This document shows positions 1 through 9,485 of a stretch of DNA of 14,191 nt, one piece after another. The position numbers and the translations under genes are program-made. A model generated the notes under the pieces. That model was not told the DNA's origin and did not search any database. It was given only the letters and a program-made list of their open reading frames with translations. Each line of letters begins with the position of its first letter. Position 1 is the first letter of the stretch. This DNA comes from Embleya sp040605455 (lineage in GTDB: Bacteria; Actinomycetota; Actinomycetes; Streptomycetales; Streptomycetaceae), in the NCBI RefSeq assembly GCF_040605455.1, contig NZ_JBEXCV010000191.1, positions 1-14,191 of the forward strand, in the 5' to 3' direction.

Positions 1-103
1 GGGCGTGCAGCGAACAGCCGGTGCCGCCGGCGAACCCCGGCCGGTTCAGGAACACGCACGCTCCGTCGACCAGGCGCGTGCGCTTGTCGCCGTCCCCGAA
101 CAC
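1..103 (-). CDS. partial conserved actinobacterial protein of unknown function, running off the left edge (possibly 5'-truncated)
   Basis: Read on the minus strand, the first hundred bases give a protein-like stretch, GVFGDGDKRTRLVDGAC followed by VFLNRPGFAGGTGCSLHA, that continues past base 1. From memory this resembles a conserved Streptomyces family of unknown function with an RTRLVDGAC-(I/V)FLNRPGF-GG-GC-LH core. That recognition is recall, not a search. The frame is closed by a TAG at 119-121, so the only start I can offer is GTG at 103, behind a G-rich stretch. Family members, as I recall them, have more residues before this core, and none of the minus frames above 121 supplies a plausible N-terminus. 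The gene may therefore have lost its 5' end, or simply start late. It overlaps the putative N-terminus of the plus-strand kinase ORF; both cannot easily be right across bases 21-103. Confidence 0.45.
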   Translation of the reverse strand, partial: MFGDGDKRTRLVDGACVFLNRPGFAGGTGCSLHA

Positions 104-2744
104 GCCGCCGCCCCCGGTCTACCCGGCCGCACCCGCGACACCGCCCCCGCCCGCCGCTCCCGGCACACCCCCGCCGCCGCCTCAGGCACCGCCGACGCCC
201 AGCACGCCTTCGGCCGAGGCGGCCCCCGCCAGACCCGCCACCCCGCCCACCGCGCCGAGCACACCTCCCGCGGCCACCGCACAGGCCGCCGACCCGACGC
301 CCGCATCGCCACCCGCACCCGCCGCTCCGCCGGAATCACCGGCGCCCACGCAAGCCGCCGCCGCGACGCCTTCGACCTCGCACACACCCGCGTCCGCGTT
401 CGCATCCGACGAGACCACCATCGCCCCGCCCAACGAGGTCCTTCAGAGCAAGTCCTCCGCAGAGCCCACCACTTCCCCCGAACCCAACCGGCCCACGCCG
501 CCGCCCGCGCCCGCGTCCACGCCCGACCCGGTAGCCCCACCCACATCCGCGTCGGACCAAACGACCATCGCTCCCGTCCGCCAGCCCACGCAGGCCGAGC
601 CTCCTGCCGAACCGACTTCGGACCCGGTCACCGCACCAACTCCCCCACCCGCGTACCCGTCCGCGCCGGACGAGACCACCGCCGCCTCCACCCACGAGCC
701 CGCGCCGGCCCAGCACCCCGCCGAGCCCGCGCAGCCCGTCCCGGACCCGGTCACCACAACAACACCCGCGTCCGCGTCCGACGCAACCACCATCACCCCC
801 ATCCACCAGTCCACAGAGGCCGATTCCCCCGAGCCCGCCCAGCCCGCTCCGCACCCGGTCACCACACCGACGCCCCCGCCCGTGCCCGAGTCCGCGTCCC
901 CGCCGCCCGCATCCAACGACACCACCCCCACCTCCCAGCCCGCGCAACCCCAGCCCCCCGTCGAGCCCACCCAGCCCAATCCCAAGCTGGTCGCCCACGC
1001 TCAGGCCGCCCCCACCCCCGCCGTGCAGCCGCCGGTCGTGGAGCGGCCCCCCGGCCAACGCCCGCCGGCCGCGGCCCGCGAAGGCGGCAGCGCCCCCGTC
1101 GTCCCCTCCTGGGAAGGCCCCGACCGAGCCGTGCTCGCGCCCCTGGAGGGCGACGACCCGCGCACCGTGGGCGGCTATCTGCTCCGGGCCCGGCTGGGCT
1201 CGGGCGGTATGGGGCGGGTGTACCTCTCCTACACGCCCGGTGGGCGGCCCGTCGCGGTCAAGGTGATCCGAGGCGAGTTCGCCGACGATCCCGAGTTCCG
1301 CCGGCGCTTTCGCCAGGAGGTGGCCGCCGCCCAGCGCGTCCAGGGCCTGTACACCGCCCCGGTGATCGACACCGACGCGGACGCCGCGCAACCGTGGCTG
1401 GCCACCGCCTACGTCCCGGGCCCCTCCCTCTACGAGGCCGTCTACCGGCACGGTCCGCTGCCCGCGGAGACCGTCCTGGTATTGCTCGCCGGCGTCGCCG
1501 AGGCGCTCCAGTCGGTACACCGGGCGGGCGTGATCCACCGCGACCTCAAGCCGTCCAACGTGATCCTCGCCGCCGACGGCCCGCGCGTGATCGACTTCGG
1601 CATCGCCCGCGCCGCCGACGCCACGCCACTCACCCGGACCGGGATGAGCATCGGCACCCCCGCGTTCATGGCCCCCGAGCAGGCCCGGGGCCTGCCCTCC
1701 AAGCCCGCCACCGACGTGTTCGCGCTCGGCTCGCTGGCCACCTACGCCGCCACCGGATCGTCCGCGTTCGGCGAGGGAACGGACAGCTCGGTGCTCTACC
1801 GCGTGGTCCACCAGGAACCCGAACTGTCCGCCGTACCCGCACAGTTGCTGCCGATACTGCGTCGCTGCCTGGACAAGGACCCGGAGCGGCGCCCGACCCC
1901 GGTCGAGGTGATCGAGCTGTGTCGGGTCGCCTCCGAGGGCACCCGGCTACAGATCGGCGAGGGCTGGCTGCCGCCGACCCTGGTCGCCGAGGTCACCCGC
2001 CGGGTCAACGAGCAACCGCCCAGGGCGCCCAAGGATCCGACCGTGGGCCGCCGACGCAAGCGCCGCGCGCTGATCGCGGCGGTCACCGTACTGGTCCTGG
2101 CGGCCGCAGGCGCGGGCCTGGCGATCGGCCTGCGCAACAACGACGACAAGTCCCCCGTTGCCAAGGCCGGGCCGCAGGCCCACGCCCAGTCCCCGAGCCC
2201 GAGCGCCCCCGCCGGCGCCGCGCCCACCCCGTCCGCCACCACGAGCGCCAAACGCACCGGCACCCCGACCGCCACCTCCACCGCCACCGGCGCGCCGTCG
2301 ATCGCGGCCCGCCCCGGCGAGAGCGCGACCGCGATCGCCACCGCCGGCGGCGTGGCCGAGGGCGGCGTGTTGTTCGAGCGGCAGTTGGACGTACCCAACG
2401 GCTACTGCGTCGGCCTGAGCTACACCAGCACGTGGAAGGGCAGTTGCAGCCTGAACGCGGGCGTCCTGTACTTCTACGGCGACGGCAACTACATCCAGGG
2501 CCAGGAGATGGTGCTGCTCGACCCGGGGCAGCCCAGCGACTTCCAGACCTGCCTGGGCGAGACCCGATACGCGAACAACAACCAGCTGCCGTTCACCTAC
2601 CTCAAGGTGGGCTCGGTGATCTGCACCAAGGACGCCGAGAACGGCCTCGTCGGCACGGTCCGGATCAACGAGATCCCGTCCACCTCGGGCCCCAGCCAGT
2701 ACTGGAAGATCTCGATGACCGTCTGGCGCGGCCCGCGCGGCTGA
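21..2744 (+). CDS. membrane-anchored Ser/Thr protein kinase with long Pro-rich repeat N-terminus and extracellular Cys-containing domain
   Basis: Hanks-type kinase. From GTG 21 the product is 907 residues. Residues about 1-370 are Pro/Ala/Thr-rich and repetitive. The kinase domain follows with glycine loop GSGGMGRVY, catalytic Lys of VAVKVI (K414), HRDLKPSN (D508), DFG (D525), and the APE motif in MAPEQARG. A basic RRRKRR stretch precedes one TM helix (RALIAAVTVLVLAAAGAGLA, about 683-705), then a Ser/Pro/Thr linker and a domain of about 120 residues with four Cys (GYC, GSC, QTC, VIC), presumably outside the cell. All catalytic residues are present, so it should be active. The start is uncertain. 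No Shine-Dalgarno precedes GTG 21, and the frame is open to the window edge. Other in-frame GTGs lie at 78, 882, 1023, 1038 and 1131. Starting at 1131 (537 aa) gives MLAPLEGDDPRTVGGY, which closely matches the usual N-terminus of Streptomyces kinases, with GGGAAGG 13 bases upstream. Its ligand and substrates are unknown. Confidence 0.85.
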   Translation: MPPANPGRFRNTHAPSTRRVRLSPSPNTPPPPVYPAAPATPPPPAAPGTPPPPPQAPPTPSTPSAEAAPARPATPPTAPSTPPAATAQAADPTPASPPAPAAPPESPAPTQAAAATPSTSHTPASAFASDETTIAPPNEVLQSKSSAEPTTSPEPNRPTPPPAPASTPDPVAPPTSASDQTTIAPVRQPTQAEPPAEPTSDPVTAPTPPPAYPSAPDETTAASTHEPAPAQHPAEPAQPVPDPVTTTTPASASDATTITPIHQSTEADSPEPAQPAPHPVTTPTPPPVPESASPPPASNDTTPTSQPAQPQPPVEPTQPNPKLVAHAQAAPTPAVQPPVVERPPGQRPPAAAREGGSAPVVPSWEGPDRAVLAPLEGDDPRTVGGYLLRARLGSGGMGRVYLSYTPGGRPVAVKVIRGEFADDPEFRRRFRQEVAAAQRVQGLYTAPVIDTDADAAQPWLATAYVPGPSLYEAVYRHGPLPAETVLVLLAGVAEALQSVHRAGVIHRDLKPSNVILAADGPRVIDFGIARAADATPLTRTGMSIGTPAFMAPEQARGLPSKPATDVFALGSLATYAATGSSAFGEGTDSSVLYRVVHQEPELSAVPAQLLPILRRCLDKDPERRPTPVEVIELCRVASEGTRLQIGEGWLPPTLVAEVTRRVNEQPPRAPKDPTVGRRRKRRALIAAVTVLVLAAAGAGLAIGLRNNDDKSPVAKAGPQAHAQSPSPSAPAGAAPTPSATTSAKRTGTPTATSTATGAPSIAARPGESATAIATAGGVAEGGVLFERQLDVPNGYCVGLSYTSTWKGSCSLNAGVLYFYGDGNYIQGQEMVLLDPGQPSDFQTCLGETRYANNNQLPFTYLKVGSVICTKDAENGLVGTVRINEIPSTSGPSQYWKISMTVWRGPRG
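400..975 (+). repeat. imperfect coding repeats in the kinase N-terminus, unit about 37-49 residues
   Basis: Four to five degenerate units share an acidic-x-Thr-Thr core followed later by (D/H)PVT-x-TP. Cores: DETTIAP at 408, DQTTIAP at 555, DETTAAS at 669, DATTITP at 780 and NDTTPTS at 915, giving spacings of 147, 114, 111 and 135 bases. DPVTAPTPPP, DPVTTTTP and HPVTTPTPPP are the second conserved element. Between copies, synonymous changes occur at third positions (acc/acg, ccg/cca/ccc, tcc/tcg) while the motif residues stay. This supports translation of this frame rather than a non-coding repeat. Confidence 0.7.
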
Positions 2745-2761
2745 ACCACTCCTGACGTGCC

Positions 2762-2797
2762 CGAGGTGGCGCCGGGATCACTCCCGACGCCGCCTCG
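2762..2797. terminator. bidirectional terminator hairpin between the convergent kinase and rel genes
   Basis: Left arm CGAGGTGGCGCCGGGA (2762-2777), loop TCAC, right arm TCCCGACGCCGCCTCG (2782-2797). The 16-bp stem has one wobble and one C-A mismatch. It begins 18 bases after the kinase stop and lies about 100 bases past the rel stop. There is no T-run, which is usual for high-GC actinobacterial terminators. The near-symmetrical stem would work for either strand. Confidence 0.75.
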
Positions 2798-2894
2798 TAA
2801 GCCCGAGCGCGCGGTGCGCACGAGCGCGAAGCCCCGTCCGTACCCAACCGCGGCCGAATCGCTTCCGACGGCCGCCGAACGCCCTCCGAACCGC

Positions 2895-5669
<2,775 letters not shown>

Positions 5670-5671
5670 GG

Positions 5672-5680
5672 GAACTCCTC
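5672..5680 (-). promoter_or_regulatory. ribosome binding site that decides the rel start (TTG 5669)
   Basis: On the minus strand GGGAGGAG is followed by TTCCC and then TTG at 5669-5667. This is by far the best Shine-Dalgarno sequence near the 5' end of rel. It would lie inside the coding region if either upstream in-frame start (ATG 5702, GTG 5723) were used. Confidence 0.65.
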
Positions 5681-5700
5681 CCACAGATGACGGAACTTCC

Positions 5701-5706
5701 ATCGTA
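5701..5706 (-). promoter_or_regulatory. possible -10 element of a rel promoter
   Basis: Minus-strand TACGAT fits the TANNNT pattern of HrdB-type -10 elements and would put transcript starts about 25-30 bases before TTG 5669. No convincing -35 is present at 17-18 bases spacing. This call depends mainly on its position, downstream of the apt-rel hairpin. Confidence 0.3.
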
Positions 5707-5761
5707 CTGACCCACGCCCTCACGACTCGGCCATCCGGAACGGCAGCCGCCGCAACGGCGA

Positions 5762-5797
5762 AGGCCGAAGGCTCCCCGGCTGGGGCGCCTCCGGCCT
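5762..5797 (-). terminator. hairpin between apt and rel (terminator or attenuator)
   Basis: Plus-strand arms AGGCCGAAGGCTCCCC (5762-5777) and GGGGCGCCTCCGGCCT (5782-5797) around a GGCT loop form a 16-bp stem with two mismatches. It starts 26 bases beyond the apt stop codon. It probably ends much of the sec-apt transcript, leaving rel to its own promoter plus read-through. No T-run follows. Confidence 0.6.
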
Positions 5798-5822
5798 CCG
5801 ACTACGCGCCTTCGGCGGCGTG

Positions 5823-6365
5823 TCACACGACGATGAACGACTCCAGCGTGCCTTCCAGCAGCACCGGCGCGAGCCGCGCCCGGCCGTTCAGGAAGCCGAG
5901 TTCGAGCAGCACCTCGACCCCCACCACCTCCGCGCCCGCCCGCTTGACCAGGTCGATCGTGGCCTCGACGGTCCCGCCTGTGGCGAGTACGTCGTCGATC
6001 ACGAGCACCCGGTCACCGGGCTCGAACGCGTCCTGGTGCACCTCCAGGGTGGCCGAGCCGTACTCCAGCTCGTAGGACTGCGCGTGGGTCGCGCACGGCA
6101 GCTTGCCCGCCTTGCGGACCGGAACGAATCCGGCCTGCGCGCGGTAAGCCACCGGTGCGGCCAGGATGAAGCCTCGGGCCTCGATCCCGACCACTTTGTC
6201 CACCCGACCCCGACAGCGCTCGGCCAGCGCGTCGACCAGGGCCGCGAACGCGACCGGATCGGCCAGCAGCGGTGAGATGTCCTTGAACACCACACCCGGC
6301 TGCGGCCAGTCCGGCACGTCCCGGATCCGGCTCTCCAGGAGCTTGCGCAGGTCGTCGTCGGCCAT
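5823..6365 (-). CDS. apt: adenine phosphoribosyltransferase
   Basis: Converts adenine and PRPP to AMP and pyrophosphate in purine salvage; cytoplasmic. The 180-residue product has the family's usual length. It opens with a typical Apt N-terminus (IRDVPDWPQPGVVFKDISPL), followed by VVGIEARGFILAAPVAY and the flexible-loop segment VRKAGKLPC. The PRPP-binding signature is VLVIDDVLATGGT, with the acidic pair at D124/D125. The ATG overlaps the secF stop by one base (TGATG), and AGAGGAAG lies five to six bases upstream, so translation is probably coupled to secF. Placement between secF and rel is the conserved actinobacterial order. A functional tie between purine supply and (p)ppGpp synthesis is plausible but inferred. 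Confidence 0.96.
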   Translation of the reverse strand: MADDDLRKLLESRIRDVPDWPQPGVVFKDISPLLADPVAFAALVDALAERCRGRVDKVVGIEARGFILAAPVAYRAQAGFVPVRKAGKLPCATHAQSYELEYGSATLEVHQDAFEPGDRVLVIDDVLATGGTVEATIDLVKRAGAEVVGVEVLLELGFLNGRARLAPVLLEGTLESFIVV

Positions 6366-7528
6366 CAACGCTTCCTCTTGCCACCGGGACGGGTCCGCGC
6401 CCGACCGCGCGAGGCGCCCGCTCGCGGCGCACCGCCCTGCGCGGGTACGGTCTCGTCCTCGTCCGGCTCGGCGACCGCGTCCACGTTCGGGTGGCCCTCG
6501 GCCTGGTCGACGGGAATACCGGAGGCTTCGGCCGCCTTGGCCGCCTTCGCCTCGGCCGCCCGGCGCTGGGCCACCTTCTTCGCCAGCTGCCGCATCTCCG
6601 GCGACCGCTCCTTGAGGTCGGCCAGGATCGGCGTGGCGATGAAGATCGACGAGAACGCACCGGCGGCCAGACCCACGAACAGCGACAGTGCGATGTCCTT
6701 GAGCATGCCCGCACCGAGCAGACCGCCACCGACGAACAGCAACGACGCCACCGGCAGCAGCGCGACGACCGTGGTGTTGATCGAGCGCACCAGGGTCTGG
6801 TTCAGACCCGCGTTGGCCGCTTCGCTGTAGGTGAGCTTGGTCTGTTTCGTGATGTTCTTGGCGTTCTCCTTGACCGTGTCGAACACCACGACGGTGTCGT
6901 ACAGGGAGTAACCGAGAATCGTCAGCAGGCCGATCACCGTGCCCGGCGTCACCTCGAAGCCCACCAGCGCGTACACACCGATGGTGATCACGATGTCGTG
7001 GATCAGCGCGACCAGCGCCGCGACGGCCATCCGCCACTCGAAGGCGAAGGTGAGGTAGATCACCACCAGGATCATGAAGATCACCAGGCCCTGGAGGGCC
7101 TTCTTGGAGATCTCCTTGCCCCAGCTGGGGCCGACCACCTGCGTGTTGACCTTGTCCGGCGCGACCTTGAGGTCCTTGGCGATGGCCGCCGCGACCTGCT
7201 TGGTCTGGTCCGCGTCCGACTCCGCGATCTGGATCCGCAGGCCGTCGCCGCCGACCTTCTGCACTATGGCGTCGGTGCCGTCGGTGAACGGCTCCACCGC
7301 CTTGCGGGCGTCGTTCTGCGAGGCCGAGGTGTGCTCGATCGTGTAGACCGAGCCGCCCTTGAACTCGATGCCCTGGTGCAGCCCGCGGCCGAGCAGACCG
7401 CCGACCGCGAGCAGCAGGATCAGCGCGGAGATCGAGTACCACAACTTCTTGCGGCCGACGAAGTCGAACGAGACGTCGCCGTGGTGCAGCCGGACGCCGA
7501 TGTTCTTGAGGTCACCGAAGCGACTCAT
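6365..7528 (-). CDS. secF: protein translocase subunit SecF
   Basis: Integral-membrane RND-type partner of SecD that uses the proton gradient to help pull secreted proteins out of SecYEG. It has 387 residues. The N-terminus is followed by TM1 (LWYSISALILLLAVGGLL), the SecF signature region HQGIEFKGGSVYTIEHT and the periplasmic-type P4 domain. The remaining TM segments follow, including FEWRMAVAALVALIHDIVIT and the LGYSLYDTVVVFDTVKEN motif. After the last TM, a charged tail of about 80 residues begins with an Ala/Lys/Arg stretch (QRRAAEAKAAKAAEA) and ends in an Arg/Lys-rich segment (RGRARTRPGGKRKR), presumably cytoplasmic. ATG 7528 overlaps the secD stop (TGATG) and follows AAGGAGG at four bases, a strong site that fixes the start. 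Confidence 0.97.
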   Translation of the reverse strand: MSRFGDLKNIGVRLHHGDVSFDFVGRKKLWYSISALILLLAVGGLLGRGLHQGIEFKGGSVYTIEHTSASQNDARKAVEPFTDGTDAIVQKVGGDGLRIQIAESDADQTKQVAAAIAKDLKVAPDKVNTQVVGPSWGKEISKKALQGLVIFMILVVIYLTFAFEWRMAVAALVALIHDIVITIGVYALVGFEVTPGTVIGLLTILGYSLYDTVVVFDTVKENAKNITKQTKLTYSEAANAGLNQTLVRSINTTVVALLPVASLLFVGGGLLGAGMLKDIALSLFVGLAAGAFSSIFIATPILADLKERSPEMRQLAKKVAQRRAAEAKAAKAAEASGIPVDQAEGHPNVDAVAEPDEDETVPAQGGAPRAGASRGRARTRPGGKRKR

Positions 7529-9312
7529 CACGCCTCCTTGACGCCGGCAGCGCGGCCACGCGGGCGACGGCTGCGGTACGACTGGCGCTGATTGGCACCG
7601 AGCGCTTCGGGGTCGAGGCCGGACCACTTGTGGCCGTCCGCGAAGAACTTGCGCTTGGCGAGGATCGTCATGAGCGGCTTGGTGAACAGGAACACCACCA
7701 CGACGTCGAGCAGCGTGGTCAGGCCGAGGGTGAACGCGAAGCCCTGGACCTTGCCGACCGAGACGACGTACAGCACCGCGGCGGCCAGGAACGACACCGC
7801 GTCGGACACCAGGATGGTGCGCCTGGCACGGGGCCACGCCTTCTCCACGGCGGGTCGCAACGTGCGACCCTCGCGGATCTCGTCCCGGATGCGCTCGAAG
7901 TACACGATGAACGAGTCCACCGTGATACCGATCGCGGCGATCGCGCCACACACCGCCGGCAGGTTGAGTGCGAAGCCGATACTTCGGCCGAGCAGACACA
8001 TGATGGCGTAGGTGAGGGCCGCCGAGACCGCCAGACTCGCGATGCTCACCAGGCCGAGGCCGCGGTAGTAGAACAGCGAGTACAGGATGACCAGGACGAT
8101 GCCGATCGCACCCGCGATCAGACCACCCCGGAGCTGGTCACCGCCCAGCGACGCGGACACCGTGGTCACGTCGCTCTTGGTGAAGGACAGCGGGAGCGCG
8201 CCGTACTTGAGCACGTTCTCCAGGTCCTTGGCCGAGGTGCGGCTGAAGTTGCCCGAGATCACCGCGCTGCCGCCGGGGATCTCCGCCTTCACCGACGGCG
8301 CGGAGACGACCACACCGTCCAAGTCGATCGCGAAGCGGTTGGTCGGGTACTTGTTCGCCGCCAGGTCACCGGTGATCTTGGTGAACTTGCTGGTGCCCGC
8401 GTCGGTGAACTTCAGCTCGACTTCCCAGCCGCCGACGCTGCCGTTCTGCGGCAGTTGCGCCTTCGACGAGGCAACGTCCGTGCCAGGGATCAGCACCGGA
8501 CCGAGGATGTACTTCTCCTCGCCCTCGCCCTGATCACGGCTGCACGCCACGGTCGGCTTGTCCTCCGGGGCCGGAACCGGGCCGAGGCCGCGGTTCTCCG
8601 GGAGGGAGCAGTCCAGGTTGTTGTACTTCGCGCGCAGCTCGGGCGTGATGCCGTTCGCGTCGGCCCCGGCCGGCGGGGTGCTCGCCGGAGGCGTCGCGGG
8701 CGGGGTGCTCGCGGGCGGCGTCGACGGCGGCGGGGTCGGGGCGCCGGACGCGTCCTTCAGGTTCGGGATGACCCGACCCTGCGGCTTGCCCGACTGGGTC
8801 GCGGGCGGGGTGCTCGCGGCGGGCGGCGTGCTTGCCGGCGGCGTACTTGCCGGCGGGGTGCTCGCGGGCGGCGTCGACGGCGGAGTCAGCGGCAGCTTGG
8901 TACCACCCTGGGGGTTGAACGGCGTGGCCTCCAGAACGGGCCGGAAGAACAGCTTCGCGGTCTGGCCGACCTGCTCCGCCGTCTCCTTCTCGTTCTTGCC
9001 CTTGGGGATGCTGATGACGATATTGCGGTCGCCCTCGGTCTGCACCTCCGCCTCGGACACGCCGAACGCGTTGACGCGCTGGCGGATGATCTCCACCGCG
9101 GTCTGCATGTTCGACTTGTTGACCGCACCGTTGCGGCCCTGGTCGGCCTTGGCGGAGAGCGTGACACTGGTGCCGCCCGCGAGGTCGATGCCCAGACGTG
9201 GGGTCTTGTCCCCGGTCGAGAACATGATCGCGTACAGCGCGACGATCACGACCCCGATGAAGGCCAGGACCCGCCCGGGGTGCCCTCGGGAACTCGATTT
9301 CGGTGCTGCCAC
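7528..9312 (-). CDS. secD: protein translocase subunit SecD with Pro-rich repeat insertion
   Basis: Membrane component of the SecDF export motor. From GTG 9312 it has 594 residues. TM1 spans about 15-31, followed by the SecD motif TPRLGIDLAGGTSVTL (37-52) and the large extracytoplasmic P1 domain. Later come DLDGVVVSAP, ISGNFS and ALPLSF, then the five-helix channel region with LPAVCGAIAAIGITVDSFIV, FERIRDEIREG and a final FTLGLTTLLDVVVVFLFTKPLM. Within P1, about residues 143-215 are an insertion dominated by TPP/PPAST repeats. GTG 9312 gives the VAAPK N-terminus that I recall for Streptomyces SecD. The frame continues up to GTG 9420, but the extra residues look non-conserved and cross a hairpin. 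The ribosome binding site is weak (AGGGAG 13 bases upstream). SecF follows with a one-base overlap. Confidence 0.94.
   Translation of the reverse strand: MAAPKSSSRGHPGRVLAFIGVVIVALYAIMFSTGDKTPRLGIDLAGGTSVTLSAKADQGRNGAVNKSNMQTAVEIIRQRVNAFGVSEAEVQTEGDRNIVISIPKGKNEKETAEQVGQTAKLFFRPVLEATPFNPQGGTKLPLTPPSTPPASTPPASTPPASTPPAASTPPATQSGKPQGRVIPNLKDASGAPTPPPSTPPASTPPATPPASTPPAGADANGITPELRAKYNNLDCSLPENRGLGPVPAPEDKPTVACSRDQGEGEEKYILGPVLIPGTDVASSKAQLPQNGSVGGWEVELKFTDAGTSKFTKITGDLAANKYPTNRFAIDLDGVVVSAPSVKAEIPGGSAVISGNFSRTSAKDLENVLKYGALPLSFTKSDVTTVSASLGGDQLRGGLIAGAIGIVLVILYSLFYYRGLGLVSIASLAVSAALTYAIMCLLGRSIGFALNLPAVCGAIAAIGITVDSFIVYFERIRDEIREGRTLRPAVEKAWPRARRTILVSDAVSFLAAAVLYVVSVGKVQGFAFTLGLTTLLDVVVVFLFTKPLMTILAKRKFFADGHKWSGLDPEALGANQRQSYRSRRPRGRAAGVKEA
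8659..8888 (-). repeat. TPPAST-type coding repeats within secD
   Basis: Two blocks of short tandem repeats (about 8797-8888 and 8659-8740) encode runs of TPPAS / TPPA units. On the plus strand they appear as a repeated GGCGGGGTGCTCGCG unit of about 15 bases with synonymous and small changes. The blocks are separated by a non-repetitive segment encoding QSGKPQGRVIPNLKDASGAP. The insertion stays in frame. Slippage or recombination between units could change the copy number between strains. Confidence 0.85.
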
Positions 9313-9408
9313 CTTCGCCCAATCTCCCTCTCGATGCCGCCGCGGACGGGCTTGCGCCACGTCCGCCGGCACGGCACGGCGCCCGGCAGATGCCGGACGC
9401 TGTCGTAT

Positions 9409-9426
9409 CCGGGGTGTCACCCCCGG
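9409..9426 (-). terminator. short GC hairpin between yajC and secD
   Basis: CCGGGG, loop TGTCAC, CCCCGG: a perfect 6-bp stem with a six-base loop, 60 bases past the yajC stop in the 173-base yajC-secD gap. It could reduce read-through or protect an mRNA end. It is short and has no T-run, so the role is a guess. The rest of that gap holds no convincing promoter. Confidence 0.35.
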
Positions 9427-9485
9427 TCACATGACTGTATTGCTCTGCGGCGGCCCGAGGGCCACCGCACCCACCACGAGCCGAA

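Noticed and set aside
5..2755. Plus-strand open frame of 916 codons overlapping the kinase in another frame
   Set aside because: The product is Arg/Pro/His-rich low complexity with no motif, whereas the overlapping frame encodes a complete kinase with a TM helix.
8659..8888. Regular GC-rich repeats as a CRISPR-like or regulatory array
   Set aside because: Units are about 15 bases, in frame within secD, lack unique spacers and encode Pro-Ala-Ser-Thr repeats.
9313..9420. Upstream GTG 9420 as the secD start
   Set aside because: The added residues are not SecD-like, the region holds a hairpin, and GTG 9312 gives the expected short N-terminus before TM1.
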